A stretch of DNA of 48,291 nt. Origin: Sherwoodlollariibacterium sp049275655 (GTDB taxonomy: Bacteria; Omnitrophota; Gorgyraeia; Gygaellales; Profunditerraquicolaceae). The notes under the pieces are model-generated. The model made no database searches. It was not told where the DNA came from and saw only the letters and a list, made by a program, of their open reading frames with translations. Positions 17,039 through 24,499 of this stretch are shown here, piece by piece. The stretch covers positions 1-48,291 of the forward strand of contig JBASUY010000004.1 in the NCBI GenBank assembly GCA_049275655.1. The letters run 5' to 3'. How positions within the stretch are numbered: the stretch's first letter is position 1; each line of letters opens with the position of its first letter. The position numbers and the translations under genes are program-made.

Positions 17039-18469
17039 TTATACTGTCTCTAAACCGCGATGAGCAGCCAGCCAGGACTTAAATATCTTTTTATTTTTCT
17101 CTACCCTTAATTTATCAAATAAATAATCAAGTATCCCGGCATTGATCTTACACCGGTCGCTATTAGGAACCTGAGCAAAAAGGGTGCCGGATGTAACGTA
17201 ATTATAAATCGGGCAAACTCCACAATAAGGCTTATATACGCAATCTGAACAACCAGGTAAAATATCCAAAAGCGAAGAGATACAAACAGCCTTTAATGCC
17301 TCTTTGCCGATTAAGTCATTATAGCTATCATCTCGCACATTGCCTAGCCTAAAAGCGTGATCGCCCAGCCTGCTTACCATCCTTCCTTCGTCGCAGGTAT
17401 AAACATCCCCGTTATAGTTATAAGCCATCTGCCCGATTCCTGCCCCACAAGGAGAACGCAGTTCGAAATAACCGGGATCATCATCATTAAAAATCTTCAT
17501 TAAAAATATTCTCGCTGTCCTCTCATAAAATACCTTTCCATTTGAATTTATCTTCAATATATAATCAAACGCCTTTTTGTAAAAAGACAGAAACTCCTCG
17601 GCAGTATACCCTATTTTCTTTTGCTGGTTTATTGCAAATCCGAATGGATTTAACGGCCTTAAATGTATTGAATCCAAATTAAGCCTAAGATACTCTTTGA
17701 TAATTTCCTTTGGATACCTTAAAGACTCCCTGGTTATCGTAACAAGGGCATTAGGGCGGTATTTTACTTTATTTGAATAAGCCTTCTGTAATCTTTTAAA
17801 ATTTTTCACAACCTTTGTGTAGCTATCCCCGCAGAAAGAGACACGGTTCCTATTATGCAGGTTACGCGGACCGTCAATCGAAGTACATATGGATATTTTA
17901 TTTTTTATTAGAAACTTTAAAATCTCATCATTCAGCGGGCTTAAGTTGGTAACTACGGCAATAAGCAAGTCTTTGCCCGCAACCTTGTTCTTATCATGCG
18001 CATACTCGGTGACAAATTTTAACACCTCAAAATTCAATAACGGTTCACCGCCTTGAAATTCTATGGTGATGGCCTTACTTGGAGATTCAAATATACGGTC
18101 AACTACCGCCTTTGCTGTCTGCCCATCCATATCCGTGGCTTTACCTTCTCTACCCTGAGCTGAAGCATGGCAATATACACATTTATGATCGCAGCGTAAA
18201 GTTGAGACTATTATATGCAGGTTTGTCCCCATCCCCAGGAAACTATTTTTAGAACGATACTTATTTTCAAGCTTAAGCGAGGCAGCGTTTAAATTAATAA
18301 AACCCCTGTCTTTCAGGATAGTTGCGTCTTTAAGCGAAATTTCACTAAGGAAGCCCGAAGCAAGATTATTAAAATCTTTAAAAGAAACAAAGGCATAATC
18401 ACCAACATCATTGGTAAGCAGATAATCTGATTTAGTTTTCTTAAACCTAAAACTTCCTAATGTAGGCAT
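17039..18469 (-). CDS. hxsB: His-Xaa-Ser system radical SAM maturase HxsB
   Basis: This 476-residue radical SAM/SPASM protein has the HxsB layout. An N-terminal module of about 80 residues carries 'FRFKKTKSDYLLTNDVGDY'. The core has C93, C97 and C100 (CDHKCVYC), QGGEPLL near 139 and 'SIDGP'. The C-terminal SPASM domain includes 'SPCGAG', 'NGDVYTCDEG', 'PGCSDC', 'YCGVCP' and a final 'DRCK'. The cysteines suffice for two auxiliary Fe-S clusters, as in related enzymes that install thioether or carbon-carbon bonds. HxsB works with HxsC, HxsD and the repeat peptide HxsA in the known system. It lies just downstream of the two HxsD-type genes. Confidence 0.87.
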   Translation of the reverse strand: MPTLGSFRFKKTKSDYLLTNDVGDYAFVSFKDFNNLASGFLSEISLKDATILKDRGFINLNAASLKLENKYRSKNSFLGMGTNLHIIVSTLRCDHKCVYCHASAQGREGKATDMDGQTAKAVVDRIFESPSKAITIEFQGGEPLLNFEVLKFVTEYAHDKNKVAGKDLLIAVVTNLSPLNDEILKFLIKNKISICTSIDGPRNLHNRNRVSFCGDSYTKVVKNFKRLQKAYSNKVKYRPNALVTITRESLRYPKEIIKEYLRLNLDSIHLRPLNPFGFAINQQKKIGYTAEEFLSFYKKAFDYILKINSNGKVFYERTARIFLMKIFNDDDPGYFELRSPCGAGIGQMAYNYNGDVYTCDEGRMVSRLGDHAFRLGNVRDDSYNDLIGKEALKAVCISSLLDILPGCSDCVYKPYCGVCPIYNYVTSGTLFAQVPNSDRCKINAGILDYLFDKLRVEKNKKIFKSWLAAHRGLETV

Positions 18470-18483
18470 TATTATGCTCGCTG

Positions 18484-18687
18484 CTATTTTTTACCTAAAG
18501 CCAATACATAGTTACAGAATTCATCTTTAAGTATCAGCTTAAATTGATTATTAATGGAGTTGAATTTTATCAGGTAGTGTTTTTTTAGTTTAATGAGGGA
18601 AATATCCGCCAGATGGCAGTATGCCTTAATCGCCATCTTAATCGCCGGAAGATGATAAAGGCTTCTACTTAACTTTAGGCTTAACAT
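18484..18687 (-). CDS. Second small HxsD-like protein
   Basis: This 67-residue protein starts at the ATG at 18687, supported by a GGGAAG ribosome site. Aligned by eye to the upstream HxsD it shares Ser-Leu-Tyr-x-Leu-x-Ala-Ile near the start, a following small helix with an aspartate, and a Glu-Phe-x-Asn-x-x-Leu segment near the end. It therefore looks like a compact paralogue of HxsD rather than an unrelated protein. It overlaps hxsD by 23 bases and precedes hxsB by 14. HxsD-type proteins are thought to act as partners of the maturases, perhaps in recognising the leader peptide. A paralogue could serve a second radical SAM enzyme or a second substrate. Confidence 0.7.
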   Translation of the reverse strand: MLSLKLSRSLYHLPAIKMAIKAYCHLADISLIKLKKHYLIKFNSINNQFKLILKDEFCNYVLALGKK

Positions 18688-19078
18688 GCTTTTCTTCCCA
18701 GGGGATAGCAATACCAAGGGGGTCCTTTAAATAATCACCGGAATCCTGTTCGCTAAAATCCTCCTGTGGCCCGAATACGGCTAAGGCCCTTTCTATAATC
18801 GCCTCTCTTATCTTACGAGTAGATTTATTAATTTTATCCCTAAAAGAATAGTTAAGAAGTTCATTTTGAAATTCGCCTACTAAAGATCTCAAAGCACTTA
18901 ATGAAACCTTCTTCTTGCTTTTAATATGGATATTTATAACTTTTTTTTCATCACCGTCAAGAAAAATATAAGCCCGGTCTATAAATACATAGCTTGCCCC
19001 GTAAATAGCACCTAACGGATAAAGGGAAGGATTAATCGAAATCACTACCGTATCTTTAATTAGTTTGTGTTTAATCAT
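18665..19078 (-). CDS. hxsD: His-Xaa-Ser system protein HxsD
   Basis: I start this protein at the ATG at 19078, which has an AGGGTG ribosome site 8 bases upstream, giving 137 residues. It contains 'NPSLYPLGAIYGA', 'FIDRAYIFLDGD' and an 'ELLNYSFRD' segment matching the LLNDYxLRE-type signature I remember for HxsD. A C-terminal extension of about 35 residues is acidic and then basic ('EEKHVKPKVK'). HxsD is a small accessory protein found with HxsB and HxsC; its exact role is not settled. It lies 2 bases after the first secreted protein of the operon and overlaps its own small paralogue. Confidence 0.83.
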   Translation of the reverse strand: MIKHKLIKDTVVISINPSLYPLGAIYGASYVFIDRAYIFLDGDEKKVINIHIKSKKKVSLSALRSLVGEFQNELLNYSFRDKINKSTRKIREAIIERALAVFGPQEDFSEQDSGDYLKDPLGIAIPWEEKHVKPKVK

Positions 19079-19080
19079 AT

Positions 19081-19518
19081 TTAACACCCTGAGCCCGGAG
19101 GAGGATTTTCTACCATACAACATACCATATACCCTGTCGAAGCTGCCTGAAAGCTACTGGTATAATGACAAGAATCACAATATGTAACTCCTAGGCCATA
19201 AGGTTTCAACTTACAAACATTCAATCTAGTAATCCCTTGAAAGGAAAGCTCGTTATCGCCAAGCAAAATAATCCTGGCATCATAATCAGTAAACATATCA
19301 TTAGAAAAATCAATATAAGGAGTTCCGCTACCGCCCAACTCTAATGAAGCACCTTGGTCTGCCTTAAGTTTACCTCGAGAATTAGGGATATTCCCCCATT
19401 CCAATTCCCGGTAACTTCCGTAAGGAGATGGGTAATAAGTAGTTATAGTGAGGGTGTCATCAGCCATAACCAAGGAGAAATAAACCAAAAAAATAACCAA
19501 AAACGTTATTTTTTTCAT
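19081..19518 (-). CDS. Secreted 'TTYYPSP' protein at the head of the Hxs operon
   Basis: This 145-residue protein has a signal peptide (about 1-19, cleaving near 'VMADD'), followed directly by a 'TLTITTYYPSPYGSYREL' segment and a cysteine-containing C-terminus (two 'C..C' or CC groups). The same post-signal segment occurs in the gene at 20978-21688, so the two are paralogues. I associate this segment with Omnitrophota envelope proteins, but its function is unknown. Its ATG lies 7 bases downstream of a consensus -10 box, which would leave essentially no 5' leader. It is the first gene of the run that continues through hxsD, hxsB and hxsA. Confidence 0.75.
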   Translation of the reverse strand: MKKITFLVIFLVYFSLVMADDTLTITTYYPSPYGSYRELEWGNIPNSRGKLKADQGASLELGGSGTPYIDFSNDMFTDYDARIILLGDNELSFQGITRLNVCKLKPYGLGVTYCDSCHYTSSFQAASTGYMVCCMVENPPPGSGC

Positions 19519-19525
19519 ACAATAA

Positions 19526-19554
19526 ATTATACCCTACGCTTCTATGAAAGTCAA
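19526..19554 (-). promoter_or_regulatory. Consensus sigma70-type promoter upstream of the Hxs operon
   Basis: On the minus strand there is TTGACT (19549-19554), a 17-base spacer and TATAAT (19526-19531), a near-perfect sigma70 -35/-10 pair. Transcription would begin about 7 bases further on, at or next to the ATG of the 19081-19518 gene. It lies about 30 bp from the left end of the adjacent insertion sequence but outside it. Confidence 0.75.
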
Positions 19555-19576
19555 GTTCTTAAAAATGGTAGTATTG

Positions 19577-20824
19577 TCAAGATAATTGTACGCTTTTGTA
19601 TTGGGGCTCCTTGAAAATAGTTATATGTTTAGGCATAACCTCAGGTTGTTCTTCTTGCATAACTTGGCTTATAATGCCATAAACCCATAGATTTGCGCTT
19701 CTGCTTGATTTAAAATAACCTTGTATCTTAATACGTCTACGCACTTCTTCTAAGTTACGCTCAAGATGATTCGTTGAGCTTATCATATTTTTATCCTCAG
19801 CAAATTCAAAGTAATGCAATGTCTCTAAAAAGCCTTTTCTAAAACACTTTACTGCATAAGGCTCATATTCCTGCCACTCTGCGCAAAACTTATCAAATCG
19901 CTTAATTGCCTGCCGCCTTGTCTTTGAATCGTAAATGATCCCGGCCTGACGCAGCATACCTTTACGGTGCCGTTGCTTATAACGAATGTGTTTTATCAAG
20001 TTCCTTAACTTATGCACATAACAGAGTTGCCACTTAGCGTAAGGATAGACCATATTTATGGCTGCGCGTATACCTTTTGCCCCATCTGAAGCAATGAGCT
20101 TTAGGTTCTTACCCTCTAGGCCCCTGCGGTAGAGGTCGTTAAGAAGAGCAGTACATTCTTCCTCGGTCTCGCCCTTAGCAAGTTTAAAGGCGATTATCTC
20201 CTTCTTATTATCTAAGGTTACCCCTAAGATAAAGAGGATTACCATATCCTTAAGCCTACCGTCATATACCTTAACCCATAAGCCGTCAATAATTAGATAT
20301 TTATAGTTATCCTCTATGGGCTTAGTCCGAAAATGCTGTAGATCCCCCTCAAGGCTCTTTATAAGCCGGGAGGCGGTAGTATGGCTGACGGCATCTCCAA
20401 TAAAAGCACGGAAGAATCTTCATTGCTTACGTACCGAGTGACCTAAAAGCATCGATAACAAGACCATTCGGTCAAACTTCTTCTGCCTGCGTTGATACTT
20501 CTCAAAGAGCGAATAATGGACCTTTATCTTATTAAATCTAACTCGCGGTATCTTAATCCGAGAAGCCCCAAAAGTTGTCGTAAGATTGCGCTCGTAACTG
20601 CCTTGACGCTGGTCAAGCCGGTTAGGCGCATGTTCATACCTTTGAGCCCGTATCTGAAGCGCGAATTCTTCATTTACACAGTCTTGGATTAACCTCTGAA
20701 TAATTTTGCGTGCTTGGCATTCAAAATCGTCAAACTGATACAATACACCTAACTGCCCTAAATTCCGCTTTACATACTGCCATTGTACTGCTAAATTGTC
20801 ACTTGAGAAGTTAACGCTTCTCAT
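19577..20824 (-). pseudogene. IS256/Mutator-family transposase interrupted by an in-frame TGA
   Basis: Read from the ATG at 20824, the frame is open for 134 codons, meets one TGA (20420-20422), and is then open again in the same frame to 19577. The total would be about 415 residues, normal for IS256-family transposases. The DDE residues are visible: Asp in 'LIIDGLW', Asp in 'ASDGAKG' and Glu in 'NHLERNLEE'. Protein similarity continues smoothly across the stop (...GHSVRKQ, then RFFRAFIGD...), so the simplest explanation is a CGA-to-TGA change. The last codons run into the left terminal repeat. The start has an AAGGAGG ribosome site within a hairpin. The element is probably inactive unless the stop is read through. 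Confidence 0.88.
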
Positions 20825-20955
20825 GGCATACCTCCTTCTATCCGCTATTAGCGGATGGTTAATGGTTATGGTTAATGATTATTGTATAACAACCATTAAT
20901 GGTATGCCATTTTTATTGCTTTTTCAAAGAGCTTTTATCTTAAAAGCGTACAATT
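19584..20955 (-). mobile_element. IS256-like insertion sequence
   Basis: A 14-bp inverted repeat, AATTGTACGCTTTT at 19584-19597 and its reverse complement at 20942-20955, brackets the transposase. I take these as the terminal repeats of the element. I could not find an 8- or 9-bp target duplication outside them, so the insertion is old or the exact ends are a few bases off. The element separates two paralogous secreted-protein genes and ends close to the Hxs promoter. Confidence 0.78.
20823..20910 (-). promoter_or_regulatory. Inverted repeats that could hide the transposase start
   Basis: A 10-base inverted repeat (20823-20832 with 20901-20910) includes part of the transposase ribosome site and start codon. 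Between its arms are a smaller hairpin (ATCCGC...GCGGAT, 20840-20856) and a 12-base palindrome (20892-20903). In the mRNA the long stem would cover the start and limit translation. Confidence 0.6.
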
Positions 20956-20977
20956 TATTTTACATTATCTAATTTAT

Positions 20978-21688
20978 CTACTTACAGCAACGCACAAAAA
21001 CTAAAGTAGGTTTTGCATAACTTATATCACAACTAACACTGGAACTAGTACTAGTACACTTCACTCCTCCTGCGCAACACCAAGTATTTTCATTACCTGC
21101 CCGTTTTAAGGATATAAACCCATGCCACTTGTCCCAAGCTTGACTTGAAGCAATAAAACTAGGCAGGCTTCCCTGTAGTAAATAAGATACGCCGCTACTT
21201 TTAGTAGCTTCAAAATAATAGCAACCTCCGCTTATCATATTAGGAAAATCATTAGGGCAAGTAGCGCAAACATTAGTAGGATTACCGGAAAAATCTATGT
21301 TTGAACCTGAAGAATAATTACCTTGTGTATAATCACGCAAGTCATGATAATGTGAATCGCCATAAAGTCTATAGAAAGTTCTGCATTCTAATCCTCCTCC
21401 TCCTAAATCATGCCACCCACTAGCATCTTTAAATCTAAACCGTCCTCTACTAGAATTATAATAGATACTTCCATTTGGAGCGTTAACCGGGTCACTATTT
21501 CCTCCAACAAAGGTTACCAAGCCGGACTGATTGCCTACTCCTACATTTATCGTATTAGCAGATAATTCATTATAACTTCCTTGAGGCGACGGATAATAAG
21601 TGGTAATAGTTACGGTCTCTTCTTCGGCAAAAGTTAAATAAAAAGTTGAAGTAAATAAAATTAAAATAAATATAATTCTAAGCCTCAT
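20978..21688 (-). CDS. Secreted 'TTYYPSP' protein, larger paralogue
   Basis: This 236-residue protein has a signal peptide (about 1-21) followed by 'TVTITTYYPSPQGSYNEL', the same segment as in 19081-19518. It continues with 'GLVTFVGGN', 'NGSIYYNSSRGRFRFKD' and 'WHDLGGGG', reminiscent of repeats found in tail-fibre and adhesin-like proteins, and ends in a cysteine-containing domain finishing 'VRCCK'. A GAGGGGGT ribosome site supports the ATG at 21688. Likely exported to the envelope or surface; the function is not known to me. The insertion sequence lies directly downstream. Confidence 0.75.
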   Translation of the reverse strand: MRLRIIFILILFTSTFYLTFAEEETVTITTYYPSPQGSYNELSANTINVGVGNQSGLVTFVGGNSDPVNAPNGSIYYNSSRGRFRFKDASGWHDLGGGGLECRTFYRLYGDSHYHDLRDYTQGNYSSGSNIDFSGNPTNVCATCPNDFPNMISGGCYYFEATKSSGVSYLLQGSLPSFIASSQAWDKWHGFISLKRAGNENTWCCAGGVKCTSTSSSVSCDISYAKPTLVFVRCCK

Positions 21689-21711
21689 ATCTACCCCCTC
21701 TCTTTAATTAC

Positions 21712-22749
21712 TCAGAAGTTTTTCCTGATAAAATCCGAAACCTTTGCAAGCATCCTAAAAACCTTCTCTGCCTCTTCTACCGTAAATGTCCCTAAGCCAC
21801 AAGAAGGAGAGATCAACAGCCTCTCCCTTAAAAGGCTCTCACTTACCCCTTTTTTTACCAATGCCTCTATCCCAAGATATAACTTATCAGTTAAAAGGCT
21901 TAAGTTATCATTACCGGTAAAACTCTGCGTAGGCACAATCCCCCAACAAATAAACCCTTTGCGCTCCAAAAAGCTCTTAATATCCTTAGCATAAAGGAGA
22001 AACTTCTCCAAATAATCAAAGGCATCAAAACTTATAATATCAATATCCTCTAACTCGGTAAAGATAGACCAGTCAGTATTCCCGCAACAATGCACCCCTA
22101 ATAAGTCATAAACAGGCTTAAGCCCTGTACTAAACTCTCTTAATCCTAAAACAACATCCTGCCTGTCTAAAGCCGTATAAGCCGAACCAAAGGAACCCAG
22201 GTAAGGCTCATCTATAAACATCACCAACGGTTTACCTAAAGCCTTAAACATACCTGCCTGCCAAAGCGCTTTCATACTTAAAGCTTTTGATACCGCCTGT
22301 AGCATAACTTTATTATGTAAAATAGGTACCTTATCTTCATCATTAACCGCGGCAGCAAAAGTAAAAGGGCCTGTAACTTGAAGCTTTAAGGCCTGCGCCT
22401 CTGAAATGCCAAAACCGGAAGCTAACATATCATAAAATTTATAAACCCCGGGGGCATAATCAGGGCTTATCTTGAAATAATCAAGGTCAACAGAAACAAC
22501 CCTACCGTAAAACTCTTCTAATTCATCATCCATCCTCCGGGAGTCAAAAAATACCCCCTCTGCCCCTAATTTTAAGCACGGTATATTCTCGCTGAATTGA
22601 GCAACCATGCCTTCCTTTAGGCTACGCTTGGGTAATTGCGGCCAAAAGGGAATCTCCGGGGTATATTTAAATATAAGCCCTAACGCGCTTTCAGCCTCAC
22701 CATAAGGCAAACTGCCTATCCCGGTAGCTAACCCTTTTAATTTATGCAT
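21712..22749 (-). CDS. MetE/UROD-fold protein (methionine synthase II-like)
   Basis: This 345-residue protein resembles the C-terminal catalytic domain of cobalamin-independent methionine synthase. It contains 'GIGSLP' near the start, 'VTGPFT' near 126, 'FIDEPYLGS' near 178 and 'GVHCCGNTD' near 218 (H220 and C221/C222 as likely zinc ligands). A late cysteine in 'SPSCGLG' is the probable third ligand. It lacks the N-terminal half of full MetE, as in archaeal-type or corrinoid-linked methyltransferases. The methyl donor and acceptor are uncertain. It has an AGGGG ribosome site and is followed at short distance by the secreted protein gene. Confidence 0.75.
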   Translation of the reverse strand: MHKLKGLATGIGSLPYGEAESALGLIFKYTPEIPFWPQLPKRSLKEGMVAQFSENIPCLKLGAEGVFFDSRRMDDELEEFYGRVVSVDLDYFKISPDYAPGVYKFYDMLASGFGISEAQALKLQVTGPFTFAAAVNDEDKVPILHNKVMLQAVSKALSMKALWQAGMFKALGKPLVMFIDEPYLGSFGSAYTALDRQDVVLGLREFSTGLKPVYDLLGVHCCGNTDWSIFTELEDIDIISFDAFDYLEKFLLYAKDIKSFLERKGFICWGIVPTQSFTGNDNLSLLTDKLYLGIEALVKKGVSESLLRERLLISPSCGLGTFTVEEAEKVFRMLAKVSDFIRKNF

Positions 22750-22783
22750 AATTAAACCCCTAGCCTTGGTTATTTCTAATTTT

Positions 22784-23281
22784 TTATTCCTCTAAATTTA
22801 GCTCCTTAAGTTTTGCTATAGAAAAACGGTTTCCGTTAAAAACTATCCTACCCAACCTATTAATAATAATACAAGTCGGAACGCCTAAAAGGCCGTAACT
22901 ATCCGAAACCTTAGAGTCACGGTCCAGCAATACTTCAAAATTAAACCCTATCCTCTCCACCAAGTTTATTACTTTTTGCGGAGATTCTCCGATATTTATA
23001 GCTAAAACTTCAATCCCTTTATCGCTTAAATACTCCCTCTTCTCCTTTAAATCAATTAAGGCAGACCTACAATAAGGGCACCACGTAGTCCAAAAGAGTA
23101 TGAGCACCGGTTTTTCCCCTAAGTATTCACCAAGAGATACCTCTCTTCCGTAAATACTCTTTAACCGGAAATCCTGCGCCTCTAAATATTCGGCTTTATA
23201 AGGATAAGAACTTAATTTAGAGTTACAACTTGAAATTAGAATTAAAAATATAAGAAACCAAGTAAGCCTTAACACTCTCAT
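22784..23281 (-). CDS. TlpA/ResA-like thioredoxin-fold lipoprotein
   Basis: This 165-residue protein has a lipoprotein signal: a hydrophobic start and 'LISSC' with the lipid-accepting Cys at C19. The mature part is an AhpC/TSA or thioredoxin fold with active-site cysteines C68 and C71 in 'TTWCPYC', followed by 'DRDSKVSDSYGLLGVPT', which contains the cis-proline. It would work outside the cytoplasm as a thiol-disulfide reductase. The neighbouring CcdA/DsbD-like gene ends 5 bases upstream and could feed it electrons. The AAGGTGA ribosome site lies in the end of that gene. Confidence 0.88.
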   Translation of the reverse strand: MRVLRLTWFLIFLILISSCNSKLSSYPYKAEYLEAQDFRLKSIYGREVSLGEYLGEKPVLILFWTTWCPYCRSALIDLKEKREYLSDKGIEVLAINIGESPQKVINLVERIGFNFEVLLDRDSKVSDSYGLLGVPTCIIINRLGRIVFNGNRFSIAKLKELNLEE

Positions 23282-23285
23282 AAAA

Positions 23286-23957
23286 TCACCTTATCCTTGA
23301 TATGCCGGTATAAATAAAGTAAAACCCCATAATCAATAATACTATCCCTGATAGCCTTTGAAAGATTAACATCCATCTGCCTGTTTTAGGGATATTCTTT
23401 AAGAAGCCGCTGAAAGAACCTGAGAGTATAAGAATTAAACCCATACCATAAGCAAAGGAGGCTAAAAGCCCTGCTCCGTAAAAGATATTTTTACCCGTAG
23501 CTAAATAAGAGAGTATTGCCCCTAAGACAGGGGTAAGGCAAGGAGAGACGACTAACCCCGAAGATAACCCTAATAAAAAAACAGAGAGGTACCTACCCCT
23601 TTGTGAATTTCTTTGCCTAAAATTAAAACCCTTAAAAACAATACTAAATAAGCCGAAGAGAGACAATCCAAAGATAATTATTATAATGCCAACTAAGATA
23701 TAGGTAACCGGGTGGCTACTAATACTGCCAAAAAATTTCCCGCTTAGAGCAGCTAAGAGCCCTAATGCCGAATAAATAAACGCTACGCCGCTTACATAGA
23801 TTAAACTTAATATAAACCCCTTAAAACTAGAGGTACTGTTTATCCCTATATAGCTTACGGTAATAGGAACTAAAGGGTAAACGCAAGGGGTAAAACTAAC
23901 TGCCACACCCCCTAAGAACGCAAAGATATAGTCTGCCGGGCTACCTGATAGATTCAT
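23286..23957 (-). CDS. CcdA/DsbD-like thiol-electron transporter
   Basis: This 223-residue integral membrane protein has about six hydrophobic segments. Two membrane cysteines lie in the family contexts 'FTPCVYPLVP' (C25) and 'VSPCLTPVLG'. These proteins pass electrons from cytoplasmic thioredoxin across the membrane to periplasmic thiol reductases. The TlpA-like lipoprotein downstream is the natural partner, together forming a split DsbD-like system. Such reducing power could serve extracytoplasmic proteins rich in cysteine, for example the secreted protein of the Hxs locus, but that link is speculative. The ATG overlaps the end of cutA by 17 bases. Confidence 0.87.
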   Translation of the reverse strand: MNLSGSPADYIFAFLGGVAVSFTPCVYPLVPITVSYIGINSTSSFKGFILSLIYVSGVAFIYSALGLLAALSGKFFGSISSHPVTYILVGIIIIIFGLSLFGLFSIVFKGFNFRQRNSQRGRYLSVFLLGLSSGLVVSPCLTPVLGAILSYLATGKNIFYGAGLLASFAYGMGLILILSGSFSGFLKNIPKTGRWMLIFQRLSGIVLLIMGFYFIYTGISRIR

Positions 23958-24252
23958 TTATCCAGTCTAAGTATGGCTTAAAGCCGGAAGATATAGGCAG
24001 GCTTATTATCTCCGGGGTATCATAGCTATGCATATCCTTTACTTCTTTTATAATTTTAGGAACTTTAACCCTCTTAGTCTTAATAATAAGCGCTACTTCA
24101 AGGGCTGATTCAATCCTCCCCTGCCAACGGAATAAAGATTCTACATTATTTATAATATTTACGCAAGCAGCAAGCCTCTTTTCAATTAACCTCTTAGCAA
24201 TACCCTTAGCTTCCTTCTTGTTTTTTGCGGTTACTAAGACCACGCTATACAA
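23941..24252 (-). CDS. cutA: CutA1 divalent-cation tolerance family protein
   Basis: This is a CutA1-family protein: 'VVLVTAKNKKEAKGIAKRLIEKRLAACVNI', split here as 'LVTAKNKKEA', 'RLAACVNI' and later 'HSYDTPEI', is the family pattern. I start it at a TTG (24250-24252), because an AGGAGG ribosome site lies 6-7 bases upstream and the upstream stop codon ends 1 base before; this gives 103 residues, the usual length. A longer reading from a TTG at 24273 would add seven residues and begin before the ribosome site. CutA forms trimers. Its link to copper tolerance is old and indirect. Confidence 0.88.
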   Translation of the reverse strand: MYSVVLVTAKNKKEAKGIAKRLIEKRLAACVNIINNVESLFRWQGRIESALEVALIIKTKRVKVPKIIKEVKDMHSYDTPEIISLPISSGFKPYLDWINESIR

Positions 24253-24253
24253 A

Positions 24254-24499
24254 TTAACCCTCCTCTTGGCCAATCTTTACCGACCTTATCCTACCTAACT
24301 GCGAACAGGCATCAAATACCAACTCCGGGTCTTCGGTTTTAATGCTAACCGTAAAATCCTTCATCCTCTTCTCTTCCCAAGAAGGATCAAGAACTAATAA
24401 GCCCTCGCCGAATTCAGATAAAGAATTATTCACATCCTGCAAAGAAAGCCCGTAAACGCGTAATATAAAATCTAATTTGTATTTTTTCGTTAGACTCAT
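24254..24499 (-). CDS. Small uncharacterised protein, possibly ferredoxin-like fold
   Basis: I do not recognise a named family. The 81-residue product has no signal or membrane segment and an alternating strand/helix pattern, with a second half ('FTVSIKTEDPELVFDACSQLGRIRSVKI') that could form a beta-alpha-beta unit of the ACT or ferredoxin-like type. Its ATG overlaps the end of pgeF in an ATGA arrangement and its stop is 1 base before the cutA start, so it is translated with them. Confidence 0.7.
   Translation of the reverse strand: MSLTKKYKLDFILRVYGLSLQDVNNSLSEFGEGLLVLDPSWEEKRMKDFTVSIKTEDPELVFDACSQLGRIRSVKIGQEEG

Noticed and set aside
19576..20963. Target-site duplication flanking the insertion sequence
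   Set aside because: The bases just outside the 14-bp repeats (GTCAAGAT and TATTTTAC) do not match.
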